From NCBI GenBank assembly GCA_002341185.1, contig DDNP01000014.1, positions 10,990-47,833 of the forward strand: 36,844 nt of DNA, given 5' to 3'. Position 1 is the stretch's first letter. Every line of letters starts with the position of its first letter. Shown piece after piece: positions 24,218 through 32,038 of this stretch. The notes under the pieces were generated by a model that saw only the letters and a program-made list of their open reading frames with translations, made no database searches and was not told the origin of the DNA. The DNA is from Candidatus Neomicrothrix sp. UBA2517 (lineage in GTDB: Bacteria > Actinomycetota > Acidimicrobiia > Acidimicrobiales > UBA8592). The translations under genes were made by a program, and so were the position numbers.

Positions 24218-25443
24218 GGGCTCATAATTTCGTTGATTGCTTCTTCAGCTGTATCAATCATTTGGTCAATATCTGTATCTTCAATTATCAGCGGTGGGCA
24301 GAAGGCTAATGCCCCATTTATAGCTCTGCAGATTACTCCCTTTTCTGTCATCTTGTCTCTTACTGCTATTCCTTGTTCGGTTGTGGCTCCTGCTATTTGC
24401 CCCGCCCAGATGGCCCCAACTCCACGGACCTCGGAGAGGAGTCCATCACTTTTGAGTGCCTCAAGACCCTGCGAGATTCTGCCCCCTATGTGTTTTGCTC
24501 TTTCAACGAGGCCTTCCTTTTCTATGAGGTCTATGTTTGCGATTGCTGCGGCGCAAGCAGCTGGGTGACCGCTGTATGTGTAACCATGCATGAAAACAAA
24601 ATCTGGATCTTGCTCGAATAAATCACATATTGTTCTATTGACGAGCACACCGCCCATTGGTTGATAACCGCTGGTTACGCCTTTTGCGAATGTGATCAGG
24701 TCTGGTTTCACATTATAAGTATCGGAGGCAAACCAATTCCCGGTTCTTCCAAATCCGGTAATGACTTCGTCAAAAACGAGCAAGGATCCGTTGTCATCGC
24801 ATAGACGGCGGAGGCCTTCTAGGAATCCTTCGGGAGGGGGAAAAACTCCACCGGCTCCTTGCACGGCTTCGGTGATAACTCCCGCTATGTTATTCCCGTG
24901 TTCCTTGAAGATTGATGCTGCCGATTCAATATTTGTTGGGTCTATTTCTAAAACGCGTGGGAGTAAATCTCCCCACCCTTCTCTATTCGCTGGGATACCT
25001 TGAAGAGTCGTTCCGCCAATATTTACACCGTGGTAACCGCGAGCCCGCCGTAAAATAATTTGACGTTCAGGCTCATCTCGAAGAATTGCTACTTTACGCA
25101 TAATTTTTATTGCTGAGTCTACGGACTCTGAACCGGAGCTACATAGAAACACTCGACCATCAGGAAAAGGTGAAACCGAGCGTATCCGTTCCGCTGCTTG
25201 ATCAGATATTTGGCTCCCCATGGGGGCAAAGGTGTGATAAGAACTTAGTGTTTCAAGTTGGCTAGTGATTGCCTGGATTAATTCCGTTCTGTTATGCCCA
25301 ACTTGGCAATACCAGAGGCTTCCGAGCCCGTCTATATATTCATTACCCTCGTTATCCCACACACGCACGCCTTCTGATCTCACAAGAGTACGGAAGTTAT
25401 TGGAGGATGGTTTTGAAAATGGGTGTAAAAGGGCTGATGTCAT
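24214..25443 (-). CDS. class III (omega) aminotransferase, amine/putrescine type
   Basis: A 409-residue PLP enzyme heading the amine operon. PLP-binding features: FLCSSGSESVDSAIK (phosphate loop, about 99-113), RARGYHGVNIGG (aromatic stacking, 134-144), LLVFDEVITGFGRTG (Asp225) and LITFAKGVTSGYQP (Schiff-base Lys254). GSLWYCQVGHNR and HGYTYSGHPAACAAA are typical of omega-amino acid:pyruvate and putrescine/polyamine:pyruvate transaminases such as SpuC. It probably converts a terminal amine to the aldehyde with pyruvate as acceptor. A strong AAGGAGG lies five bases before ATG 25443. It is coupled to the C45 gene and divergent from the flavin oxidase. Exact substrate uncertain. Confidence 0.88.
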   Translation of the reverse strand: MTSALLHPFSKPSSNNFRTLVRSEGVRVWDNEGNEYIDGLGSLWYCQVGHNRTELIQAITSQLETLSSYHTFAPMGSQISDQAAERIRSVSPFPDGRVFLCSSGSESVDSAIKIMRKVAILRDEPERQIILRRARGYHGVNIGGTTLQGIPANREGWGDLLPRVLEIDPTNIESAASIFKEHGNNIAGVITEAVQGAGGVFPPPEGFLEGLRRLCDDNGSLLVFDEVITGFGRTGNWFASDTYNVKPDLITFAKGVTSGYQPMGGVLVNRTICDLFEQDPDFVFMHGYTYSGHPAACAAAIANIDLIEKEGLVERAKHIGGRISQGLEALKSDGLLSEVRGVGAIWAGQIAGATTEQGIAVRDKMTEKGVICRAINGALAFCPPLIIEDTDIDQMIDTAEEAINEIMSP

Positions 25444-25448
25444 TTAAA

Positions 25449-25455
25449 CCTCCTT
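25449..25455 (-). promoter_or_regulatory. strong ribosome binding site at the head of the amine operon
   Basis: Minus strand AAGGAGG at 25455-25449 with a five-base spacer to ATG 25443. It is among the closest matches to a full Shine-Dalgarno sequence in the window and marks the operon's first gene. Confidence 0.75.
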
Positions 25456-25530
25456 AACGAGCGATTTCACAAGATTACTCATAAGCAAACCCACACGCTA
25501 GTTGATACAGGGCTATAAGTTTCGTATGTC

Positions 25531-26946
25531 ATGATGATAAGGTTACGTAAATTTATGTCTTCTTTACAAAATGCACGCGAAGCTCCTCTCTGGATGGATT
25601 CTTTTGACTGCGAATCTCCTAAACGGAAACCAATTGAAGGTCCGGTATCTGTTGATGTTGCGATTATTGGAGGTGGATATAGTGGCCTATGGACTGCGTA
25701 TTACTTACTTAAGAATGATCCATCACTTCGTGTGATTGTTATTGAAAAGGAGTACTGCGGGTATGGGGCTTCTGGACGTAATGGTGGGTGGTGTGAGGGT
25801 GCCTTAGCAGGGGGCACCGAAAAATACGCTAAACGGTCAACGTTGGATGACGCTCTTCGGCTTGAGCGAACAATGTTCACAACAGTTGATGAGATACAAG
25901 ACGTTCTCGCATCTGAAAGCATTGATTGTGGCTTTCATAAAGGCGGCTTCATAAGCTTGGCAAGAAACCTTCCTCAAGCAAAGAGGCAACGAGCTTCAGT
26001 GGAACTTGCTCGGAAACGAGGAATGGGTGAAGAAATCATACGACTTCTTGAAGCTGACGAAGCCCGTGCGCATGTCAATGCTACTGATTTACAGTCAGGT
26101 ATTTTTTTTGCTCCTTCTGCTGTAGTTGATCCTGGGAAAATGGTTCGAGGTCTTGCTTCAGCTGTTGAAGCGAAAGGGGGAACTATCGTTGAAGGGACGA
26201 CTGCTCTTTCTATCTCTCCAGGGAAAGTTGTGTGTTCACATGGTGAGGTATCAGCCAATGTAATAGTGCAGGCAACTGAAGCATATACGAGAGATATCCG
26301 AGGAAAAAAACTTGATCTACTTCCTGTCTATTCGCAAATGATCGCAACCGAACCCCTTGATGATTCGCAAATGAGTAACATTGGTCTTGAGGATCGACCA
26401 ACGTTCAATGATGGTCGCTACATCGTTATCTATGGTCAACGCACTTCAGATAACCGAATCGCTTTTGGAGGTCAGGGTAAACCACCTTATCTATTTGGAT
26501 CAAAGATTGATTCCAGCATTGAAAGTAATTTTCAATCACATCAGGTTGTATGGGAAAATCTCGTACGGCTACTCCCCCAATTGAGAGAAGTTGCCATCAC
26601 CCATCGATGGGGAGGAACGTTAGCAATTCCACGAAATTGGCTTCCTAGTGTTCGCTTCGACAAATTATCCGGTGTTGGTTTTCTGGGCGGATATGTGGGA
26701 GAAGGCGTTGCAGCAGCGAACCTAGCGGGTAGGACAATGGCAGACTTGATATTAGAAAGACAAACTGATCTTGTTTCGCTCCCTTGGGTTGGAGTACGGT
26801 CAAGGAAATGGGAGCCTGAACCTTTAAGGTGGCTCGGTGTTCGGGCAAGTAGGCGCTTTATGGGCGCTGCTGATGTATCTGAAACGAAAACCCAAAAGAC
26901 AGCACGATTAGCTATGAAGGCTGCGCATTTTCTTCGTGGGGATTAA
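25531..26946 (+). CDS. FAD-dependent amine oxidase / PuuB-like oxidoreductase (DAO family)
   Basis: A 471-residue flavoprotein of the D-amino-acid-oxidase superfamily. The FAD Rossmann motif is VAIIGGGYSGLWTAYYLL (about 43-60), followed by GYGASGRNGGWCEGALAG (77-94), the group's second FAD contact seen in PuuB. A C-terminal GFLGGYVGEGVAAANLAGR closes the flavin site. E. coli PuuB oxidises gamma-glutamylputrescine; this one may act on free or acylated amines. Start: ATG 25531 is used. A possible promoter TTGATA-N17-TATGTC (25502-25530) and an AAGG at 25539-25542 would favour ATG 25555 (MSSLQNAREAP), giving 463 residues. The gene is divergent from the operon and convergent with the second aminotransferase (nine bases apart). 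No membrane segments. Confidence 0.85.
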   Translation: MMIRLRKFMSSLQNAREAPLWMDSFDCESPKRKPIEGPVSVDVAIIGGGYSGLWTAYYLLKNDPSLRVIVIEKEYCGYGASGRNGGWCEGALAGGTEKYAKRSTLDDALRLERTMFTTVDEIQDVLASESIDCGFHKGGFISLARNLPQAKRQRASVELARKRGMGEEIIRLLEADEARAHVNATDLQSGIFFAPSAVVDPGKMVRGLASAVEAKGGTIVEGTTALSISPGKVVCSHGEVSANVIVQATEAYTRDIRGKKLDLLPVYSQMIATEPLDDSQMSNIGLEDRPTFNDGRYIVIYGQRTSDNRIAFGGQGKPPYLFGSKIDSSIESNFQSHQVVWENLVRLLPQLREVAITHRWGGTLAIPRNWLPSVRFDKLSGVGFLGGYVGEGVAAANLAGRTMADLILERQTDLVSLPWVGVRSRKWEPEPLRWLGVRASRRFMGAADVSETKTQKTARLAMKAAHFLRGD

Positions 26947-26955
26947 GGTTTTTAG

Positions 26956-28260
26956 CTATTGATCTATTGATTTGATCGCAGCAGATATTGCTTCTATGCC
27001 TTGGTCGATTTCACTTGCAGTTGCGTTCAACATGGGAGTGATGCGGATGACATTTCCATATGCACCGCCTTTCCCTAAGAGAAGTCCTTGATCTTTGCAG
27101 GCTTCAAGAAATTCAGCAGCACGTTCTGGGAATGGCTCTGCAATCTCTTCGCCGGGTTCTGTTCCAACAATTTCCAGAGCTACCATTAAACCTCTTCCTC
27201 GGAGGTCACCGATCCATGAGGTGTCGTTTACTATCGCGTGAAGACCGTCTTTGAGGCGCTTTCCCATCTCCGAAGCGTTACGTTGCATATTTTGGTCTTT
27301 CACTTCTCTGAAAGTTGCTAGACCTGCAGCGGCTGAGAGAGGGTTCCCGCCGAAAGTGCTGAAATTTAATGCGGTGACGTTTTCCATAATTTCAGCTCGT
27401 GCTACAACGCCAGCAAGCGTGATCCCGTTCCCGACTCCTTTAGCAAAGGTAAGCATGTCGGGAATGATTCCATGTGCTTGATATCCCCAGAAGTGGTCAC
27501 CTGTTCTTCCCCAGCCGGTTTGTACTTCATCGCTTATTAATAGGGCCCCATAGTTTGATAATACTTTACTCATCTCTCCGTAAAATCCGTCTGGTGGAAT
27601 TGCAAACCCGCCAACTCCCTGAATTGGTTCGAAGATCAAGCATGCAACGTTCCCTGTAGTTGCGGTATCCAAGATTTGTTGAAGGTCCGTAACGCAAGCA
27701 TTAGTAAATTCCTCATCTTGCATATTCTGAAAGGGGCTACGCAAACGATATGGTCCCTGCACATAATTGACGGAAAGTCCAGATATTCGAGAAGATAACC
27801 ATGTCGACTGGCTTGTTATCGCTTGGGTTGCAAAAGTCCGGCCATGATAGCTGTGTCGCATAGCTAAGATTTCATTTGAATTTCGGTAACTTGTTGCGAG
27901 CATAAGGGCTGTGTCATTTGCTTCGCTTCCCGACGTCGTGAAAAAGACACGTGCATCAGGAATTCCCGACGCTGCACCTATTTCTTCTGCCAATTCAATC
28001 ATGGGTTCGCTTAAATAAAGGGTACTAGTGTGCAGAACTTTCGAAGCTTGCGATTGAATTGCTTCCGTTACAGCCGGGTTATTATGGCCAATCATCGTAG
28101 TAAGGACACCGCCAAAAAAATCAAGGTACTGATTGCCTTCTACATCCCAGACGAAGCTACCTTCGCCTCTATCAATTGATATGGGAGATGTGTACAAAGG
28201 GTTCAGGTAAGGAGCCATGATGGCCTTATATCTGTGATGCAGTGAGGTATTTGTTGACAT
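26956..28260 (-). CDS. class III aminotransferase (AGXT2 / beta-alanine or GABA transaminase type)
   Basis: A 434-residue PLP enzyme. Motifs: FFTTSGSEANDTALMLA (about 106-122), MRHSYHGRTFATQ, LLISDEVQTGWGRTG (Asp244), TFAKGVGNGI (Lys274) and FSTFGGNPLSAAAGLATF. The pattern resembles mammalian alanine-glyoxylate aminotransferase 2 and related beta-alanine/GABA transaminases. It is only distantly similar to the aminotransferase at 24214, so the two probably act on different amines: a terminal polyamine amine and a smaller omega-amino acid. With MmsA a beta-alanine to malonate semialdehyde to acetyl-CoA route would be complete. ATG 28260 follows AGGATTCAATA. It is encoded alone; 76 bases separate it from the HAD gene. 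Confidence 0.86.
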   Translation of the reverse strand: MSTNTSLHHRYKAIMAPYLNPLYTSPISIDRGEGSFVWDVEGNQYLDFFGGVLTTMIGHNNPAVTEAIQSQASKVLHTSTLYLSEPMIELAEEIGAASGIPDARVFFTTSGSEANDTALMLATSYRNSNEILAMRHSYHGRTFATQAITSQSTWLSSRISGLSVNYVQGPYRLRSPFQNMQDEEFTNACVTDLQQILDTATTGNVACLIFEPIQGVGGFAIPPDGFYGEMSKVLSNYGALLISDEVQTGWGRTGDHFWGYQAHGIIPDMLTFAKGVGNGITLAGVVARAEIMENVTALNFSTFGGNPLSAAAGLATFREVKDQNMQRNASEMGKRLKDGLHAIVNDTSWIGDLRGRGLMVALEIVGTEPGEEIAEPFPERAAEFLEACKDQGLLLGKGGAYGNVIRITPMLNATASEIDQGIEAISAAIKSIDQ

Positions 28261-28336
28261 TATTGAATCCTAGATTTCTTATATGAGGATATGACGGGCA
28301 TTGAAGGTTTACATAGATTTTGTTCGAAGTTTTAGA

Positions 28337-29149
28337 CTACTTCTGCAACATAGTTTCGATCCATTCTGCTACTCCCTCGTGGTCAGCTGAGCCTATGACT
28401 AAATTCGCTGCTGCTTTTACGATCTGGGAAGCTTGCCCCATAGCTAGGCCTGTCCCAGCCCAACTCAGCATTGAGAGATCATTCATGCCGTCGCCAAATG
28501 CGACAACATTTTCTTTATTTATTTTGAGGCATTCTGATAGCCAGGCGAGACATGTCCCTTTTCCACTGCCTGCAGGAATAATTTCAATCATAGGTAATCC
28601 AGAGTAAGCAACATCCACCCTTTGATCGTCAATGATGTTTCTGATAATTATAAATAGTTCCTCTAACCTATCGACATAGTCAGGGTGATAAATTAGGAGA
28701 TCACGAACCTCTGCGGTTAGAGCTTCCGTAATGTCATGGACCACCCGCTCAGATGCTATTTCTACTCCGGGAACTAAGCCATCGAGGATCTTTGATTCTG
28801 CATATAATTCACTGCCTACTCCTGCTCCCATTGAAATTCCTGGAACTGACGCTCGAGCCGTTTTTACTAAGTTCACTGCAAGATCAGTTGGGATTTGCTC
28901 TGTGTATAGTGACTGACCGGTTCGATCATATGCTTCTAATCCATTTGTGCAGATTGCGTATTCTATTTGAGGAATCGCTTCAATAATATGTATGAGCTCA
29001 CTCCAACTTCTTCCCGTCGCTAAGGTGATTGTTGCTCCTTGATCTGATGCTGAAGCAATGGCGGTAACTGTTCGCTGTGATAATTCCCCACTGTTATTAA
29101 GCAGTGTTCCATCAACATCAAATGCGAGAAGTGAATCTTTCGAAATCAT
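28337..29149 (-). CDS. HAD-superfamily phosphatase, Cof type (HAD-IIB)
   Basis: A 270-residue cytoplasmic phosphatase of the Cof/YbiV/YidA group. Motif I is LLAFDVDGTLLNN (nucleophile Asp11, acid Asp13), motif II TLATGRSW (Thr near 42), motif III the Lys in AGSGKGTCLAWL (Lys197), and motif IV FGDGMNDLSML (219-228). The cap domain lies between about 85 and 185. Sugar phosphates and FMN are usual substrates in this group; here galactokinase is divergent, so a sugar phosphate is possible but not shown. ATG 29149 has AAAGGT upstream. Confidence 0.88.
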   Translation of the reverse strand: MISKDSLLAFDVDGTLLNNSGELSQRTVTAIASASDQGATITLATGRSWSELIHIIEAIPQIEYAICTNGLEAYDRTGQSLYTEQIPTDLAVNLVKTARASVPGISMGAGVGSELYAESKILDGLVPGVEIASERVVHDITEALTAEVRDLLIYHPDYVDRLEELFIIIRNIIDDQRVDVAYSGLPMIEIIPAGSGKGTCLAWLSECLKINKENVVAFGDGMNDLSMLSWAGTGLAMGQASQIVKAAANLVIGSADHEGVAEWIETMLQK

Positions 29150-29254
29150 TACGCTAATTTACCTTTCGTCTGAGTCCTTGAGGGGTCAATTCAATGTAGA
29201 CCAGATACGTTTCAAAGAAGAATTCCTTGATTCCTGATTTTATTTCTACCTTGG

Positions 29255-30424
29255 ATGTTGAACAATAGGAATATGAGCAGTTTTGATCCATACTTGGCGA
29301 ATAAAGCTACCGCCGGTTTCAATACCGTATTCGGCCAGTCCCCTGAGTTAGTTGTTCGTTGCCCTGGGAGAGTGAACCTCATAGGTGAACATACTGATTA
29401 CAATAACGGATTTGTGTTACCGATCGGCTTGCCATTTGAAACGGTAATTGCAGCTTCGCCATCGTTAACTAATGAGATGAGTATTGTTTCTGAGAGTTTT
29501 GGGTCAACGACTTTTTCTTTGGATAATGACCCGATGACAACTCCCGATTGGGGAAAGTTTATTCATGGAGTGGGTTCATTTATGTTCAATCCTGAATCTG
29601 TGCATATGGGTTGGAACGGATACATTTGTTCAAATATTCCATCTGGTGCTAATTTGTCATCTTCTGCTGCTCTTGAGGTGGCGTCTGGATTTGTTTTCAA
29701 ATTAGTTGGTGCTCAAGAGACTTCTTTACAAGAACTTGCGTTGATAGGGAAACGTGTTGAGAATGAACTGATTGGTGTCAGTTCAGGGATTATGGATCAG
29801 ATGGCCTGTGCTCTCTCTCAAGATGGAAGCGCTTTATTTCTTGACTGCTTATCGCTTGAGACTTCAGCAGTTGTCATCCCCAGCAACGCCGTCACAGTGA
29901 TTATGGATACCGGTACTCGTCGGGAACTGAAATCATCTTCGTATAACGAGAGAGCAAGGAATTGTGAGCAGGCAGTAGCGTCTCTCGGCGTATCTTCTCT
30001 TCGAGAAGTATCAATCTCTGATCTTGATATTCTGAGAGATCCATTAGCGAAACGAAGAGCACATCATGTTGTTAGCGAAAACGCGCGTGTGTTAAATGTC
30101 GTTGAATCTTTCGGCGAAAACGACTGCGTGACCGCAGGGAGTATTTTTAATCAAAGTCACTTGAGCCTTAAAGAGGATTACGAAGTAACTGGTCCAGCTC
30201 TCGACAGAATTGTTGAAATTGCTGTTGATGCGCCAGGTTGCTTTGGAGCCCGCATGACTGGTGGCGGGTTTGCAGGGTCTGCTGTGGCCCTAGTATCGAG
30301 AGATATCGTTCGGGATTTCTGCGCATTTGTTGAACAGAATTTTGTGTGTCCGGAAAGTCAACCAGCTGTCACCTCAACAAGGATTTACCCTGTTGAGGCT
30401 TGCGCTGGCGTTTCAATATTGTAA
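29255..30424 (+). CDS. galK: galactokinase
   Basis: A 389-residue GHMP-family kinase that phosphorylates alpha-D-galactose at C1 with ATP (Leloir pathway). The galactokinase signature CPGRVNLIGEHTDYNNGFVL is at about 36-55, the GHMP ATP-binding motif NIPSGANLSSSAALEVA near 128-144, and the third motif CFGARMTGGGFAGSAVAL near 331-348. The catalytic Asp is in SSGIMDQMAC. Length is normal. GalT and GalE are not nearby, so other enzymes must complete the pathway. Start: ATG 29255 is used; ATG 29273 (MSSFDPYL) is an alternative with AGGA two bases upstream. It converges on the binding-protein gene, four bases apart. Confidence 0.93.
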   Translation: MLNNRNMSSFDPYLANKATAGFNTVFGQSPELVVRCPGRVNLIGEHTDYNNGFVLPIGLPFETVIAASPSLTNEMSIVSESFGSTTFSLDNDPMTTPDWGKFIHGVGSFMFNPESVHMGWNGYICSNIPSGANLSSSAALEVASGFVFKLVGAQETSLQELALIGKRVENELIGVSSGIMDQMACALSQDGSALFLDCLSLETSAVVIPSNAVTVIMDTGTRRELKSSSYNERARNCEQAVASLGVSSLREVSISDLDILRDPLAKRRAHHVVSENARVLNVVESFGENDCVTAGSIFNQSHLSLKEDYEVTGPALDRIVEIAVDAPGCFGARMTGGGFAGSAVALVSRDIVRDFCAFVEQNFVCPESQPAVTSTRIYPVEACAGVSIL

Positions 30425-30428
30425 AAAG

Positions 30429-32021
30429 TTATTGAAGCAGATCAAGTCCGTTTACGTACCCTTCAGGGCCGATAATGTCTGGTGGTAACGAAGTTCCGTC
30501 CAAGTCTCCTATTTCTACGAATAATGCAGATCCTTGGCAAAGAGATTGAAGCCCCACATCCTGGTAGACACATGACCACCCAAATGAGCCAATACTTCCT
30601 CTAGTGCTTCCGTCATCCATTGTGGAAATAATATTATTGGGATCGTCTAGGTTCTCGTATCCAATCTCTTCATATAGATCATGTATGTCTAGCATGGTTG
30701 CCCAGCCAAGACCCGTAAAGGACGCTTCAGGGGCTTCAGGAGCATAAGTTTCTAGCAAGCCGTCTCGTGAATCGAATTCATTAAGAACTTCTTCAGGTGC
30801 CCATACTTCACGTATCGTATATCCTCCTTTATGGATGTAGCTACCTACCATTAATTCGCCCACTTCAGCGTAAATATCTTCCGTGTCACATGTTGAGCTG
30901 AGGAACATATTCTCAGCGGGTATACCCAATTGGCTCGCAGCCCTTATAACAGGAACGCATTCGTTTCCTGCTGCGAGAAGCATAACTATGTCTGCGTCAG
31001 CTGCGTTTGCCTGGCTTACAGGTGGGATCGCATCTGTTAACGGAATAGGGACGTCAATGGCTTCATATTCGATACCATAGTCATCAAAAATTGGAGCTAG
31101 GCCCGAATCAAGTGCAGCAGTCGCAGCAGGATTTTGGTTCACTAGAACGGCAACCTTTCCTGCTCCAAGATCTTCTGCGACAAATCGAGCGGCTGCAGAA
31201 TATACCTGTACGCTTCCTCCATTGAAGTAACGAGCGTTCGGCTGATTATAATCGGCAGCGAACAGAGGTAAGCCACCGATAATAGGTGTGTCGCCCATCG
31301 TCCCATAGAAGTCAAATGCTACTGTCCATATATTTACACCATTGATAACTGAGGTCAGATCCCTTGTTGCTAAGTCCTGCGCACACTCTTGTGCTGCAGG
31401 CACACTGTTTTGAAGACATACAACGAGCTCAACTGGGTGTCCTCCAATCCCGCCAAGTTCTGAATTTATGTAATCAACTGCTCCCTCTATACCGAGCCTT
31501 ATTTCGGGAAACGAACCTATAGGGTCGTTCTCTTGGTTCATCAAACCTATTCGAACAGCCGGTAGCGAATCATCCGCTGCAACAGGTTCATCTGACTCTT
31601 CTAGTCCAGAGAGTTGAAGAAGTTCTTCCGGAGACAGGTTCCCGATACATGCCAAACTGGCAACTTCAGCTGCGTCATCTGTTGATCCATCATCTTCTAG
31701 TATTGAAGAAAGCAGTTCCTCATAAGTGACCCCTAGTGCGTCGGCCACGCCATCTACTAGGCATTCAAAGAAGTCATCATTATCCACGGGGAAAGCAGAT
31801 CCAATAAAAGCAAGTAAAGTCTCACGCGCATTTCCACTCTCGGAAACTTCATTATCTGAAGCGGAGCTCTCTTCAGTACTCGAACTTTCGCCCGAAGTTG
31901 ACGCACTCGATGACTGCTCTTGTCCGCTTTCAGAACTTTGACTGCCGCTGTCAGAACTTCCTCCACAAGCAGCTGCAACCAACACAAAAGTAGCCATAAT
32001 CGCTATTAGTACTTTTTTCAT
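30429..32021 (-). CDS. branched-chain amino acid-type ABC transporter substrate-binding lipoprotein (LivK-like), with extra N-terminal domain
   Basis: A 530-residue, unusually long type I periplasmic-binding protein (LivK is about 370). The signal MKKVLIAIMATFVLVAAACG gives a lipid-anchored Cys19. Then comes a Ser/Glu-rich linker to about 63, and an additional helical segment of about 75 residues with two Cys (FFECLVDGVADALG, ASLACIGNLSPEELLQL). The receptor core starts near 150 at AVRIGLMNQENDPIGSFPEI, with LNYIN-like VDYINSELGGIGG, ARYFNGGSVQVYSAAARFVA and VMLLAAGNECVPVIRAASQL. Ligand unknown: branched-chain amino acids, short amides, urea and aromatics are all known for the family. ATG 32021 has GGGGG four bases upstream. 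It lies 17 bases after the fused permease. Confidence 0.86.
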   Translation of the reverse strand: MKKVLIAIMATFVLVAAACGGSSDSGSQSSESGQEQSSSASTSGESSSTEESSASDNEVSESGNARETLLAFIGSAFPVDNDDFFECLVDGVADALGVTYEELLSSILEDDGSTDDAAEVASLACIGNLSPEELLQLSGLEESDEPVAADDSLPAVRIGLMNQENDPIGSFPEIRLGIEGAVDYINSELGGIGGHPVELVVCLQNSVPAAQECAQDLATRDLTSVINGVNIWTVAFDFYGTMGDTPIIGGLPLFAADYNQPNARYFNGGSVQVYSAAARFVAEDLGAGKVAVLVNQNPAATAALDSGLAPIFDDYGIEYEAIDVPIPLTDAIPPVSQANAADADIVMLLAAGNECVPVIRAASQLGIPAENMFLSSTCDTEDIYAEVGELMVGSYIHKGGYTIREVWAPEEVLNEFDSRDGLLETYAPEAPEASFTGLGWATMLDIHDLYEEIGYENLDDPNNIISTMDDGSTRGSIGSFGWSCVYQDVGLQSLCQGSALFVEIGDLDGTSLPPDIIGPEGYVNGLDLLQ

Positions 32022-32038
32022 TTTTCCCCCTAGTTTGC

